DNA of 64,000 nucleotides from Hyunsoonleella flava (GTDB taxonomy: Bacteria; Bacteroidota; Bacteroidia; Flavobacteriales; Flavobacteriaceae). Shown one piece after another: positions 44,804 to 54,556 of the stretch. The position numbers and the translations under genes were made by a program. Numbering within the stretch: position 1 is the first letter of the stretch; the number at the start of each line of letters is the position of its first letter. Under the pieces are notes generated by a model. The model made no database searches. It had not been told where the DNA came from and saw only the letters and a list, made by a program, of their open reading frames with translations. Where the stretch lies: positions 111,833 through 175,832 of the forward strand of contig NZ_SIRT01000008.1 of the NCBI RefSeq assembly GCF_004310325.1. Direction: 5' to 3'.

Positions 44804-45445
44804 ATGTATCTCAAAAGTATAGGAGTTCTCTATATGTTTCTGGTGTTATTTATTTGCAGCAATATAGTTAGCTCACAAACTGAGCAAGATAGAACAAAAC
44901 TTGGTTTTTCCTTTGGAAAAGGTTTTCATAATAAATTCCCATTTAATTCGGAGGACTACTCACATGAGGTAGAATTCTATAAGGTGATTTTTAATTACCG
45001 CTTTAAGGAAAGTAAAAATTGGGCATTTGAATTTGTTGCTGAACCTAGTTATAACCGTGTTGAGCACCAACTTTTAAATAAATGGTTTATCCAGCCATCG
45101 GATGGACAGAATTATTTAGAACTTCGAGAAATTTTTACCAAAAAAAGGATGTTTAACGAATATGTTTTAAACTTAGGTTTGATAGCGAGATATAAACTAT
45201 TTAGAAAACTTAGCGTTTATGCTGTTGGAAGTGTAGGGCCTATGGTAGCTGATAAGGGTACCGAAAGGTTAGCTAGTGGTTTTGCTTTTTCTGACGTTTT
45301 TGGATTGGGATTATCCTATGATAGTGGCAAGGTAAGGTTATGTTTTAGGTATTCGGTAAGGCATACTTCAAACTTAGAAATGAAGCAACCTAATAATGGA
45401 CATAACACAACAAACGCTGAGTGTTCAGTTTTGTTCAATTTGTAG
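44804..45445 (+). CDS. Outer-membrane barrel protein, PagL-like (acyloxyacyl hydrolase family, tentative)
   Basis: The 213-aa protein has a signal peptide (LYMFLVLFICSNIVSSQ) and alternating beta-strand pattern. The C-terminal RHTSNLEMKQPNNG resembles the active-site strand of PagL lipid A deacylases: His187 and Ser189 in the H-x-S-N motif. The catalytic Glu is not at the PagL spacing (H+14 is Asn; Glu206 is H+19). It could be a lipid A 3-O-deacylase or an unrelated small barrel. The TPR-LuxR regulator gene follows after 90 bp. Confidence 0.6.
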   Translation: MYLKSIGVLYMFLVLFICSNIVSSQTEQDRTKLGFSFGKGFHNKFPFNSEDYSHEVEFYKVIFNYRFKESKNWAFEFVAEPSYNRVEHQLLNKWFIQPSDGQNYLELREIFTKKRMFNEYVLNLGLIARYKLFRKLSVYAVGSVGPMVADKGTERLASGFAFSDVFGLGLSYDSGKVRLCFRYSVRHTSNLEMKQPNNGHNTTNAECSVLFNL

Positions 45446-45535
45446 TGTATTTTGGATTGAGCTTTGCTTCAATTCACTTATTCATTAAGATTTTTCTATT
45501 TTTGTGCTATAGCTAACTAACAATAACCTTAAGGT

Positions 45536-47140
45536 TTGTCGCCATCTAATACTAATTTCTCTCTAAAAATAGTTGGGGTTTTTCTATTTCTCTCACTACA
45601 TCACTACTCTTGTGTGTCACAAGAGAACAATTACCGACTTTTAGATTCTGCTATTGCCTCTATTGATATTGATGCCGAAAGAGCATGGAGGTTTTTAGAT
45701 AGTATTCCTGAGCCTGTTCCTAAAAGCCTCAAAGGTAGGGTGGCTGAGTATTATTCTACCAAAGCACTTGTGCATGACGAGTATAACCAGTATTCCAAAT
45801 TTCATCAATCAAATATTCTTGCATTAAAATATGCTGTCGAAGAAGAGAACTTCTGCATTGCTGGTCAGGCAAGTTTAGATTTGCACACCGACAAATATTT
45901 AGTAGCCGAGGATACTACGGATTCGAGATATTTGGATCAAGCCAAAAAATATTTCGAGAAATGTGATGATAAATACCTTGCTTTACAAATTGAAGAGATG
46001 CAATCTTATTATAAATCTCTGGATGGTAAATTTGAGGAAAGCAATGCTATTATATTGGATAAAATCGATTATTATAAAAGTATTAGCAATGAAGTAGGGT
46101 ATTATTATATGTTTGCAAATTATCTGCTCGCTTCAAACTACTTACAGTTAAAAAACCTAGAAAAGGCGCATAAGTATTTTAACGAACTAAAAGCACTAAA
46201 AAACAACCCTTCTATTTTACCCTATAATCAAAAATCATTTTTAGCTTCATTGGACATGTATTTTGCTGAGACCTATTATGAAAAAAGCATTATGGATTCT
46301 ACGTTCCATTATCTTCAAAGTGCTTCAAGAAATTCAAAATATATGGCAGGTGATGTACTGCAAGATTATTATAAATTATCTGCTAGTGCCTATAAGGAAG
46401 CAAATGATTTGGAAAAGTTCACAATATATATTGACTCCTTAGTAAATTATGAAGATAAACTTTTCATAAATAATGTCGATGCGAGTTTTGACATCAATAA
46501 GAATTTGCTAGATGCAGAATCTGAATTGCATGATCAGAAAAAAGACAAAGCATTGGTAATTAGAATAGTATTCTTTTTGTTAGGTCTTGTAATAGTCGTA
46601 AGCCTTATCTATTTATTTCTATATGGCAAACATAGAAGTAAACTTAAGACAATAAAGAAAAAAGCGACTGATTTATCTTATTTGAAATCAAATAATGAAC
46701 AGTTGGCAGTAAAAATACATGGTTTAGAGGAGTATATAAAAAATCTTAAAAAAGAGGTAAGGGATATTGCATCAGTAAAGTGTTTAGATCATCAAAAATT
46801 AAAAATCAAAGAACTTTACACGAATTTGCATGTTAACTCCTCTACAATTTTGGACAAAGGCGATAGCCATTTGGAATTAATTAATGACTTGAATATCGAT
46901 TTTTTTAAAAAGATAAATTCATTATACCCTGAGTTAAATAAATCTGAGGTCATTATCTGTTATTATGTACTTATGGGATTTAGCAATAAGGAGATTTCGG
47001 TATTTTTGAACACAACCATAAGATCTGTTGAAAGCCGGCGCTATAGAATTTCAAAGAAAATAGATTTTGATAAAAAAGAAACTACACTTGTAGAGCATTT
47101 AAGAAAAACATTTAAGGAGACCCTGCATAGTGCTATTTAA
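45536..47140 (+). CDS. TPR-membrane-LuxR type transcriptional regulator, UUG start
   Basis: The 534-aa protein starts with a signal-like helix (IVGVFLFLSLHHYSC) and has periplasmic TPR-like helices (about residues 30-320), one membrane segment (about 340-362), a cytoplasmic coiled coil rich in Lys and a C-terminal LuxR-type HTH (LNKSEVIICYYVLMGFSNKE then VESRRYRISKKI, about 477-510). The start is TTG at 45536, just after an in-frame TAA at 45530; no ATG gives the signal helix. The family is common in Bacteroidota; target genes unknown. Confidence 0.83.
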   Translation: MSPSNTNFSLKIVGVFLFLSLHHYSCVSQENNYRLLDSAIASIDIDAERAWRFLDSIPEPVPKSLKGRVAEYYSTKALVHDEYNQYSKFHQSNILALKYAVEEENFCIAGQASLDLHTDKYLVAEDTTDSRYLDQAKKYFEKCDDKYLALQIEEMQSYYKSLDGKFEESNAIILDKIDYYKSISNEVGYYYMFANYLLASNYLQLKNLEKAHKYFNELKALKNNPSILPYNQKSFLASLDMYFAETYYEKSIMDSTFHYLQSASRNSKYMAGDVLQDYYKLSASAYKEANDLEKFTIYIDSLVNYEDKLFINNVDASFDINKNLLDAESELHDQKKDKALVIRIVFFLLGLVIVVSLIYLFLYGKHRSKLKTIKKKATDLSYLKSNNEQLAVKIHGLEEYIKNLKKEVRDIASVKCLDHQKLKIKELYTNLHVNSSTILDKGDSHLELINDLNIDFFKKINSLYPELNKSEVIICYYVLMGFSNKEISVFLNTTIRSVESRRYRISKKIDFDKKETTLVEHLRKTFKETLHSAI

Positions 47141-47401
47141 ACAGGTATTCTTTAAGTTGCGTAAACAATGCGTAGTAAAAAACTATGTATTTTTCCCTTA
47201 GTTTCTTGATATTTGTTGAGCTATTATCAATTTAATTAATTTAGGTGATAGTCTTAAGATTTCTATTAGGGAAAATTAAAATAGAAATTAATATACCAAG
47301 GGTTGGTTGGCTATTAATTCGTTTTAATTAAATATTTGATTAAGATTATTACAATTAATTTATAAACGATTCTACCCAGAAAAGTTTATTGGTTACAGTT
47401 G
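47141..47401. other. Gene-free AT-rich gap
   Basis: About 260 bases between the LuxR-type gene and the bidirectional terminator. The sequence is AT-rich with stops in all frames; I see no promoter for a flanking gene and no repeat. Confidence 0.5.
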
Positions 47402-47430
47402 AAAAAAGGAGCCTAATTAGGCTCCTTTTT
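47402..47430. terminator. Bidirectional terminator
   Basis: A perfect palindrome: AAAAAAGGAGCCT, AATT-type loop, AGGCTCCTTTTT. It serves the LuxR-type gene on the plus strand and the carboxylase operon on the minus strand. Confidence 0.88.
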
Positions 47431-47451
47431 CAGTTTGTGCCCAAGTGTTTT

Positions 47452-49002
47452 TTACAGAGGAATATTTCCGTGCTTTCGCCTTGGTGTATTTACTTCTTTG
47501 TTTTCAAGAGAAGCAAAAGCTTTCAGAAGTTTTCTTCGCGTATTTTTTGGTAATATCACTTCATCAATAAAACCGCGTTTAGCAGCACGATAGGGGTTTG
47601 CAAACTTGGTGGCATATTCTGCTTCCTTTTCTGCCAGTTTTTCTTCAGGGTTTTTAGCATTTGCAATTTCTCGTCTAAAAATAATTTCACTAGCGCCTTT
47701 AGCTCCCATTACCGCAATTTCTGCTCCTGGCCATGCAAAATTAAAATCGGCTCCAATATGTTTTGAATTCATTACATCATACGCTCCACCATACGCTTTT
47801 CGAGTAATAACTGTAACTCTTGGTACTGTGGCTTCACTCAAAGCATACAATAATTTAGCACCATGTACGATGATGCCGTTCCATTCTTGATCTGTTCCTG
47901 GTAAAAAGCCTGGAACATCTACCAATACCAAAAGTGGAATATTAAAACAATCGCAGAAACGTACAAAGCGCGCTGCTTTTTTTGAACTGTTAACGCCCAA
48001 AACTCCTGCAAATGCCATAGGCTGATTTGCTACTATCCCAACGCTACGCCCACCAAGTCTTGCGAAACCTACTATGATGCTTTCGGCATAATCTTTATGG
48101 ATTTCATAAAATGAGTCTACATCAATAATTCCAGAAATTACCTCATGCATATCATAAGGCTTATTGGGGTTGTCTGGTACAATATCAGATAACACATCTC
48201 TTACTTCATCTTCAATTTCATACGCTAATAGCTTTGTGGTTTCAGTATTATTCTGGGGTAGGTAGCTTAAAAGCTTTTTTATGTCCTCTAAGCATTCTAC
48301 ATCATTTGCAGATGTTTTATGCGCTACACCAGATTTTGAGGCATGTGTTTGAGCACCACCTAATTCTTCGCTTGTTACTTCCTCATTAGTAACGGTCTTA
48401 ACCACATTAGGACCTGTAACAAACATATAGCTGGTTTCTTCAACCATAATAATAAAATCCGTCATTGCAGGTGAGTAAACCGCACCTCCTGCACAAGGCC
48501 CCATTACAGCGGAGATTTGAGGAATGACACCGGAAGCTTGTACATTTCTAAAAAATATATCGGCATAACCTCCAAGCGAGCGAACACCCTCTTGAATACG
48601 CGCTCCTCCAGAATCATTTAATCCAATTATTGGAGCTCCAACCTTTACGGCCATATCCATAACCTTGCAAATCTTTTCAGCATGTGTTTCTGATAACGAG
48701 CCTCCAAAAACAGTAAAATCTTGGGCATATACGTAAACAAGTCTACCATCAACAGTTCCATAACCAGTAACGACGCCGTCTCCATATATTATTTGGTCTT
48801 CCATTCCAAAATCTGTGGTTCTGTGCGTTACTAATGCCCCTATTTCTTCAAATGATCCTTCGTCTAGAAGATATGCAACGCGTTCACGCGCTGTCAGTTT
48901 TTTATTTGAGTGTTGTTTATCAATACGTTTTTGCCCTCCTCCAAGTTTGGAAAGTGCGATACGTTCATTGAGCTTATCTATTTTATCTTGTTTTGAATCC
49001 AT
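47452..49002 (-). CDS. pccB: Acyl-CoA (propionyl-CoA) carboxylase, carboxyltransferase beta subunit
   Basis: The 516-aa carboxyltransferase has the two-crotonase-fold layout: [32 protein letters not shown] oxyanion site, [33 protein letters not shown] and [11 protein letters not shown]. The length and ARERV start match propionyl-CoA carboxylase PccB rather than AccD. It moves carboxybiotin CO2 to propionyl-CoA. Last gene of the BCCP-accC-pccB operon, followed by a terminator. Confidence 0.92.
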   Translation of the reverse strand: MDSKQDKIDKLNERIALSKLGGGQKRIDKQHSNKKLTARERVAYLLDEGSFEEIGALVTHRTTDFGMEDQIIYGDGVVTGYGTVDGRLVYVYAQDFTVFGGSLSETHAEKICKVMDMAVKVGAPIIGLNDSGGARIQEGVRSLGGYADIFFRNVQASGVIPQISAVMGPCAGGAVYSPAMTDFIIMVEETSYMFVTGPNVVKTVTNEEVTSEELGGAQTHASKSGVAHKTSANDVECLEDIKKLLSYLPQNNTETTKLLAYEIEDEVRDVLSDIVPDNPNKPYDMHEVISGIIDVDSFYEIHKDYAESIIVGFARLGGRSVGIVANQPMAFAGVLGVNSSKKAARFVRFCDCFNIPLLVLVDVPGFLPGTDQEWNGIIVHGAKLLYALSEATVPRVTVITRKAYGGAYDVMNSKHIGADFNFAWPGAEIAVMGAKGASEIIFRREIANAKNPEEKLAEKEAEYATKFANPYRAAKRGFIDEVILPKNTRRKLLKAFASLENKEVNTPRRKHGNIPL

Positions 49003-49057
49003 AATATCTTAATTCTCGCAAATCCGCCGAGGCGCAAAGGAGTGGTTTTACTTTAAA

Positions 49058-50500
49058 TTAATTTAGTGGTAATCTCAATTTTTTCTGATCTTCCAGATAT
49101 TGTGTTATAGCAACCAAAGCTGCAATTTTAGCTTCGTCCTCTGTGTTTTTTTGCAGTACTTCAGGCGAATAATAATTTTTAACAAAATGTGTATCAAAGT
49201 TTCCTGATGTAAAAGCATCATGTTCGCATACATATTTTCCAAAAGGTAATGTTGTTTCTACACCTTCTACCTTGTAATTGCTTATAGCGTCTATCATAAG
49301 CATAATGGCTTCCTCTCTAGAATCACCATAGGTAATGAGTTTAGAAAGCATTGGGTCATAATAAATAGGGATATCCATACCTTCTTCATAACCATTATCC
49401 ACACGAATGCCATTACCTACAGGAAGCTTGTAGGTATCTAAATGTCCTACACTGGGTAGAAAGTCATTTAATGGGTCTTCTGCATAAACTCTCAATTCTA
49501 ACGCGTGACCTTTAATCTTTAGATCTTTTTGTTGAATATCAAGTTCTTCTCCTCTTGCGACTTTAATTTGAAGCTCTACTAGGTCCACACCAGAAATAAT
49601 CTCAGTTACTGGATGTTCTACTTGCAAGCGCGTATTCATTTCCAGAAAGTAGAAATTGTGATCCGCATCCAACAAAAACTCAACAGTTCCTGCTCCAAGA
49701 TAATCACATGATTTAGCTACTTTTACGGCAGCTTGTCCCATTTTTTCACGCAATTCAGGAGTTAATACTGAGGAAGGTGCTTCTTCAACTACTTTTTGGT
49801 GACGACGTTGTATGCTGCATTCTCTTTCAAAAAAATGAAGAATATTGCCATGAGCATCAGCCATCATTTGGATTTCGATATGTCTTGGAGAACTTACATA
49901 CTTTTCTATAAATACCGAGCCATCTCCAAAAGCTGAAACAGCTTCGCTAATGGCACGATCCATTTGAGACTCTAGATCTTTTTCTTTTTCGACGACACGC
50001 ATGCCTTTACCACCGCCTCCTGCTGAGGCTTTTATCAAAATAGGGAAACCTATTTCTTTGGCAATGCCTTTCGCTTTATCCACATCGGTAATAGCCTCAT
50101 CAACTCCAGGTACCATCGGTATATCGTATTTCTTAACAGCTTCCTTAGCCGCAAGTTTACTTCCCATGATTTTTATCGCTTTAGAGCGAGGACCAATAAA
50201 AACAATATCATTTTGTTCGCACAATTCAGCAAAATCGGCATTTTCGCTTAAAAAACCATATCCAGGATGAATGCCATCTACATTCAAATTTTTGGCAACC
50301 TCAATAATCTTATCTCCTTTTAAATAAGATTGGTTTGACGGTGGGTCTCCGATACAAACCGCTTCATCAGCAAATTTTACATGTGGTGCATTTCTATCTA
50401 TGGTAGAAAAAACAGCTACAGTGTTTATCCCCATTTTTTTTGCCGTTTTCATTACACGGAGCGCAATTTCCCCTCTGTTAGCTACAAGAATTTTTTTCAT
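49058..50500 (-). CDS. accC: Biotin carboxylase subunit of acyl-CoA carboxylase
   Basis: The 480-aa ATP-grasp enzyme shows ANRGEIALRVMKTAK, ASAGGGGKGMRVV as ATP loop near residue 160, SIQRRHQKVVEEAPS, FYFLEMNTRLQVEHPVTE with its ligand Glu/Asn/Arg, and GHALELRVYAEDP. It carboxylates biotin on the BCCP. It has no biotin domain of its own; the BCCP is encoded upstream. In this operon it probably serves propionyl-CoA carboxylase, though dual use in acetyl-CoA carboxylation is possible. Confidence 0.93.
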   Translation of the reverse strand: MKKILVANRGEIALRVMKTAKKMGINTVAVFSTIDRNAPHVKFADEAVCIGDPPSNQSYLKGDKIIEVAKNLNVDGIHPGYGFLSENADFAELCEQNDIVFIGPRSKAIKIMGSKLAAKEAVKKYDIPMVPGVDEAITDVDKAKGIAKEIGFPILIKASAGGGGKGMRVVEKEKDLESQMDRAISEAVSAFGDGSVFIEKYVSSPRHIEIQMMADAHGNILHFFERECSIQRRHQKVVEEAPSSVLTPELREKMGQAAVKVAKSCDYLGAGTVEFLLDADHNFYFLEMNTRLQVEHPVTEIISGVDLVELQIKVARGEELDIQQKDLKIKGHALELRVYAEDPLNDFLPSVGHLDTYKLPVGNGIRVDNGYEEGMDIPIYYDPMLSKLITYGDSREEAIMLMIDAISNYKVEGVETTLPFGKYVCEHDAFTSGNFDTHFVKNYYSPEVLQKNTEDEAKIAALVAITQYLEDQKKLRLPLN

Positions 50501-50511
50501 CCGTTTAAATT

Positions 50512-50589
50512 TTATTTTTTTTCATAGGTCAGATGTAATTCGCCATTAATACTATCAATTGGTATTACCATTTGGTTACTGTGGCTCAT
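50512..50589 (-). CDS. Possible 25-residue ORF inside the carboxylase operon
   Basis: ATG at 50589 to TAA at 50512 encodes 25 residues (MSHSNQMVIPIDSINGELH...). It starts 7 bases after the BCCP stop and ends 11 bases before the accC start, so it fills the gap in a coupled position. No family recognised. It may be a leader or coupling ORF, or chance. Confidence 0.35.
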   Translation of the reverse strand: MSHSNQMVIPIDSINGELHLTYEKK

Positions 50590-50596
50590 TTCATAA

Positions 50597-51082
50597 CTAT
50601 TCAAATTCTATGATGAGTTGGCCTTTATCAACAGCATCTCCTTTTTTGGAGTGAATTGCCTTTATAACGCCGTCAATTGGTGAAGTAATACTGTTTTCCA
50701 TTTTCATGGCTTCCAAAATCAGTAAGGTATCATTTTCTTTAATGTCTTGACCAACTTCAATATTAATCTCAAGAATCAGTCCTGGCATTGGTGCAATAAT
50801 GGACGTAATCGCTTTTTTAGACCCAATAGAAAATCCCATATCGTTTATCAATACATCTAAATCATTGGAAATTTGCACCTTATATAAGGTGTTATTTACT
50901 GAAACTTGATACGTTTTTTTGCTGAAATTTGAATTATTTATTTCGCAATGAAACGATTTGTCGTCGTGAAGTAGGTGATAGTTTGAGTTGGAAACGGAAA
51001 CAATATCTAAGCTGGAAATATCATCAGAACTAATATCAAAATCAAAATTGTTATTGACTTTGGCTTTTAAAATGTTACTCAT
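50597..51082 (-). CDS. Biotin carboxyl carrier protein of acyl-CoA carboxylase
   Basis: The 161-aa protein has an N-terminal beta-rich region (about residues 1-80) of unknown role and a C-terminal biotinyl domain with biotin site EAMKMENSI (Lys near residue 126), preceded by APMPGLILEINIEVGQ. ATG at 51082 is preferred to the upstream extension. First gene of the three-subunit carboxylase operon. Confidence 0.9.
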   Translation of the reverse strand: MSNILKAKVNNNFDFDISSDDISSLDIVSVSNSNYHLLHDDKSFHCEINNSNFSKKTYQVSVNNTLYKVQISNDLDVLINDMGFSIGSKKAITSIIAPMPGLILEINIEVGQDIKENDTLLILEAMKMENSITSPIDGVIKAIHSKKGDAVDKGQLIIEFE

Positions 51083-51139
51083 AAGTATCTTGCTTTCTGT
51101 AAATATAAGCAAGATTTATATTATAAACTAGAGCAAAAG

Positions 51140-51691
51140 TCAGTCTATTCTAGCTTTTATTTTTTTATAAACTTCTTGGTAATATGCTTTGTTTGAAGGT
51201 ACAAAATGATTGTCTTTTCCTATATGATTTAGCAAAGATTCAAACTCTAGGAATGATATTAATTTAAGTGCTTCCACTTCGTCTTCTTGGGGAGTTAATT
51301 TGGATAATGGCACCTTAAGTTTTGCTATAAATGTGTTATGAAATTCATTGTCTATTAACCCATTAGCGTAACTTTGAAAACACTTAAAAACGCCAATTAA
51401 CTTTAGACTTTTTTCTGAAAGTTCTAAGCCAATTTCTTCCTTGGTCTCTCTAATGGCAGCTTGTTTCGCTGTTTCTCCTGCATCAATATGTCCTGCAACT
51501 GAGACATCCCAAAGTAAAGGGCAAATCGCTTTTTTGGATGATCTTTGCGCCAATAAGATTTTTCTGTCTTCAGTATACAACCAGAGATGGGCAGTATGGT
51601 GATACAATCCTTTTTGGTGAATTATGGATTTTAATTCTCGCTTTCCTGTTAATTTCCCCTCTTTAGTAGCAACATCAATATATTCATCCAT
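51140..51691 (-). CDS. Nudix hydrolase (isopentenyl-diphosphate isomerase-like subgroup)
   Basis: The 183-aa protein has a complete Nudix box, GHIDAGETAKQAAIRETKEE followed by IG, at about residues 72-94, preceded by AHLWLYTEDRKILLAQRS. The layout resembles the YfcD/IDI-like Nudix group. The substrate is unknown. It is 57 bp upstream of BCCP on the same strand and could be co-transcribed. Confidence 0.87.
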   Translation of the reverse strand: MDEYIDVATKEGKLTGKRELKSIIHQKGLYHHTAHLWLYTEDRKILLAQRSSKKAICPLLWDVSVAGHIDAGETAKQAAIRETKEEIGLELSEKSLKLIGVFKCFQSYANGLIDNEFHNTFIAKLKVPLSKLTPQEDEVEALKLISFLEFESLLNHIGKDNHFVPSNKAYYQEVYKKIKARID

Positions 51692-51796
51692 AATTTTTCC
51701 TATTAGTAAATTACAGATGCAAAACTAATTAAATCTAAAAGGAGTTGCCAACTGGATTAAGCAAAACTAATAGGATTAGGTTTTAATTTTTTGCAT

Positions 51797-51804
51797 TACC
51801 TTTG
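51797..51804 (+). promoter_or_regulatory. -7 box of the pyrR-pyrB promoter
   Basis: TACCTTTG matches TAnnTTTG exactly, 25 bp upstream of the pyrR ATG at 51830. No TTG at the -33 spacing. Confidence 0.5.
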
Positions 51805-51829
51805 TATTCCAAATACGTTTGGGTAATAT

Positions 51830-52369
51830 ATGAGTCAGAAAGTTTTACTTAACGCAAAAGAGGTAAACATCATTCTTCATCGATTGGCTTGTCAACTCAT
51901 TGAAAAACACAACGATTTCTCTGATACAGTTTTAATAGGATTGCAACCTCGTGGGGTATATTTAGCTGATAGAATTGCGAAGATTCTAAAAGAAGATTAC
52001 AGCGTTAGCGATATTAAATTAGGATATCTTGATATTACATTTTACCGTGATGATTTCAGACGAAGTGACAAACCCCTTGAAGCAAATAAAACCAAAATTG
52101 ACTTTTTGGTTGAAGATAAGAACATCGTTTTTATTGATGATGTACTTTATACTGGCAGAAGTATAAGAGCTGCTTTAACAGCAGTACAATCTTTTGGGAG
52201 ACCTAACGAAATTGAACTGTTAACCTTGATAGACAGACGCTTTAGTAGACATTTACCAATTCAACCTGACTACAGGGGCAGGCAAGTAGACGTTATAAAT
52301 AGTGAAAAAGTAAAAGTAAACTGGAAAGAACATGACAAAGAAGATTCGGTTTACTTAATAGATAAATAG
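51830..52369 (+). CDS. pyrR: Bifunctional pyrimidine regulator / uracil phosphoribosyltransferase
   Basis: The 179-aa protein is a PRTase-fold PyrR: VLIGLQPRGVYLADRI and the PRPP loop VFIDDVLYTGRSIRAAL. In Firmicutes PyrR binds pyr mRNA, but no anti-terminator was seen in its 5' region, so a UPRT activity or different mode of regulation is possible here. It is followed after 7 bp by pyrB. Confidence 0.93.
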   Translation: MSQKVLLNAKEVNIILHRLACQLIEKHNDFSDTVLIGLQPRGVYLADRIAKILKEDYSVSDIKLGYLDITFYRDDFRRSDKPLEANKTKIDFLVEDKNIVFIDDVLYTGRSIRAALTAVQSFGRPNEIELLTLIDRRFSRHLPIQPDYRGRQVDVINSEKVKVNWKEHDKEDSVYLIDK

Positions 52370-52376
52370 AAAATAA

Positions 52377-53306
52377 ATGAGCGAATTAAGTGTAAATCAC
52401 TTACTTGGAATAAAATATCTTAACGAAAAAGATATTGAACTTATTTTTGAAACAGCCGATCATTTTAAAGAAGTGATTAACCGCCCCATTAAAAAAGTAC
52501 CTTCTTTACGGGATATTACCATTGCAAATTTATTTTTTGAAAATTCCACCAGAACAAAATTGTCTTTTGAACTGGCTGAAAAACGATTATCCGCAGATGT
52601 GATAAACTTTTCCTCTGGACAATCCTCGGTTAAAAAAGGAGAAACCTTGGTAGATACCGTGAACAATATCTTATCCATGAAAGTGGATATGGTAGTAATG
52701 CGACACCCAAATCCAGGGGCAGGAGTATTTTTATCAAAACATGTAGATGCCAGTATTATCAATGCAGGAGATGGTGCTCATGAACATCCAACGCAGGCAC
52801 TATTGGATTCCTATTCTATACGAGAAAAATTAGGCGAGGTAAAAGGAAAAAAGGTAGTTATAGTTGGAGATATATTGCATAGTAGAGTGGCCCTTTCTAA
52901 TATTTTTGCACTGCAATTACAAGGTGCTGAGGTGATGGTGTGTGGTCCAAAAACCTTAATACCTAAGTACATCGATAAACTTGGTGTAAAAGTAGAAACA
53001 AATCTGTTAAAGGCTTTAAATTGGTGTAATGTTGCAAATATGCTTAGGGTTCAAAACGAACGTATGGATATTAGTTACTTTCCATCAACAAGAGAATATA
53101 CCCAACAATATGGCGTAAATAAAGAACTACTTGATAATTTGGATAAGGAAATTACCATAATGCACCCAGGACCGATAAATAGAGGTGTGGAAATTACAAG
53201 TGATGTGGCAGATTCTAAACAAGCTATTATTCTGGATCAGGTACAAAATGGCGTTGCGGTTAGGATGGCCGTGATTTATTTATTAGCTTCAAAAATAAAA
53301 CAGTAA
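52377..53306 (+). CDS. pyrB: Aspartate carbamoyltransferase catalytic subunit
   Basis: The 309-aa protein is the standard ATCase catalytic chain. It makes carbamoyl-aspartate in pyrimidine synthesis. Motifs: carbamoyl-phosphate site FENSTRTKLSFE near residue 53, GDGAHEHPTQALLD near 130, VGDILHSRVALSN and HPGPINRGVEI. No pyrI gene lies next to it. Co-transcribed with pyrR. Confidence 0.96.
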   Translation: MSELSVNHLLGIKYLNEKDIELIFETADHFKEVINRPIKKVPSLRDITIANLFFENSTRTKLSFELAEKRLSADVINFSSGQSSVKKGETLVDTVNNILSMKVDMVVMRHPNPGAGVFLSKHVDASIINAGDGAHEHPTQALLDSYSIREKLGEVKGKKVVIVGDILHSRVALSNIFALQLQGAEVMVCGPKTLIPKYIDKLGVKVETNLLKALNWCNVANMLRVQNERMDISYFPSTREYTQQYGVNKELLDNLDKEITIMHPGPINRGVEITSDVADSKQAIILDQVQNGVAVRMAVIYLLASKIKQ

Positions 53307-53309
53307 ATC

Positions 53310-53642
53310 ATGATTATTGATAAAAGAGGCAATATTACTATCATTACCCAAGAAAAATTTACGGTTGTTGAACTTGTTAAGAAGCTGGAAGCCTTATATC
53401 CTAAATATAAGAATGACAATATAATAGTCGTACTTACTGCTTTAGAAAAAATTGCTATCACTGATGTTACGGAGTTCCTTCAAATTTCAAACATACATAG
53501 AGGCAAAAAGCATTCGTTCGTTATCGTTTCTGATAAGGTGGATTTAGATGAAATTCCAGAAGAGCTTATTGTGGTACCTACGCAACAAGAAGCTTTGGAT
53601 ATCATCGAAATGGAAGAAATGGAACGTGATTTAGGGTTTTAA
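53310..53642 (+). CDS. Small STAS-like protein between pyrB and rnz
   Basis: The 110-aa protein alternates short beta-strands and helices (VVLTALEKIAITDVTEFL, KHSFVIVSDKV) in a pattern like STAS/anti-sigma-antagonist domains. It lies 3 bp after pyrB and 5 bp before rnz. In databases such proteins are often named after ribonuclease Z because of the neighbour, but it has no nuclease motif. Function unknown. Confidence 0.72.
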   Translation: MIIDKRGNITIITQEKFTVVELVKKLEALYPKYKNDNIIVVLTALEKIAITDVTEFLQISNIHRGKKHSFVIVSDKVDLDEIPEELIVVPTQQEALDIIEMEEMERDLGF

Positions 53643-53647
53643 TAACT

Positions 53648-54556
53648 ATGAAATTAACCATTTTAGGCTGTTACAGTGCAACTCCGAGGACTCTAGGTAA
53701 TACTACCGCTCAGGTTTTAGAAATAAATAACCACATGTTTTTAATAGACTGTGGAGAAGGAACGCAGGTTCAATTGCGGAGGCACAAGGTAAAGTTCAAC
53801 CGCATTAAGCACATCTTTATTTCTCATTTGCACGGAGACCATTTTTTTGGTTTGGCAGGCTTAATTTCTACATTTCGACTTTTAACGCGAGAGGCAGATT
53901 TACATATTTACGGACCAAAAGGTATTAAGGAAGTGATTACACTTCAAATGAAACTTGCCGATTCTTGGACGAATTATAAGCTCTGTTTTCATGAATTATC
54001 TTCTAAAGAATCACAATTAATTTTTGAAGATGATAATGTGGAGGTTTATACTATTCCGTTGGAACATCGCATCTATACAAATGGTTATCTGTTCAAAGAA
54101 AAAAAGGGTGATAGAAAATTAAATATTGACGCTGTAGAGGAGGCTAATATTGATACTGCATACTACAGAAAACTAAAACAGGGGTTTGATGTAAAAAATG
54201 AAGATGGTGTTTTAATCAAAAATGAAGCTGTTACTTTTCCTCCTAAAAAGCCAAAGAGCTATGCGTTTTGTAGTGATACAGTTTATAAGGAAGATATAGT
54301 ACCCATCCTAAAAAACGTTGATGTATTGTACCATGAGTCTACGTTTTTAGAAGCCCATGCGCACCTAGCACCAAAAACGAAACATTCTACTGCAAAAGAG
54401 GCAGCTAGTATCGCAAAACAAGCTAATGCAGGTACTTTAATATTAGGACATTATTCTTCGCGATATCCAGATTTGGAAGTGTTTAGAACAGAGGCGAAAA
54501 CGGTGTTTGAGAATGTTAAACTAGCAGAAGATGGCAAGTACTTCAATTTTAATTAA
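53648..54556 (+). CDS. rnz: Ribonuclease Z
   Basis: The 302-aa metallo-beta-lactamase nuclease processes the 3' ends of tRNAs. Motifs: LIDCGEGTQVQLRR, metal-binding SHLHGDHFFGL near residue 60, PLEHRIYTNGYLF, FCSDTVY, HESTFLEAH and GHYSSRYPD. Last in the pyr-rnz operon. Its 3' end overlaps the convergent gene by 8 bp. Confidence 0.95.
   Translation: MKLTILGCYSATPRTLGNTTAQVLEINNHMFLIDCGEGTQVQLRRHKVKFNRIKHIFISHLHGDHFFGLAGLISTFRLLTREADLHIYGPKGIKEVITLQMKLADSWTNYKLCFHELSSKESQLIFEDDNVEVYTIPLEHRIYTNGYLFKEKKGDRKLNIDAVEEANIDTAYYRKLKQGFDVKNEDGVLIKNEAVTFPPKKPKSYAFCSDTVYKEDIVPILKNVDVLYHESTFLEAHAHLAPKTKHSTAKEAASIAKQANAGTLILGHYSSRYPDLEVFRTEAKTVFENVKLAEDGKYFNFN

Noticed and set aside
44641..44871. 76-codon plus-strand ORF upstream of the PagL-like gene
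   Set aside because: It overlaps the start of two better-supported genes and has no conserved features.
51830..52369. PyrR-type RNA attenuator upstream of pyrR
   Set aside because: The leader is only about 20-25 nt after the -7 box and shows no anti-terminator or terminator hairpin.
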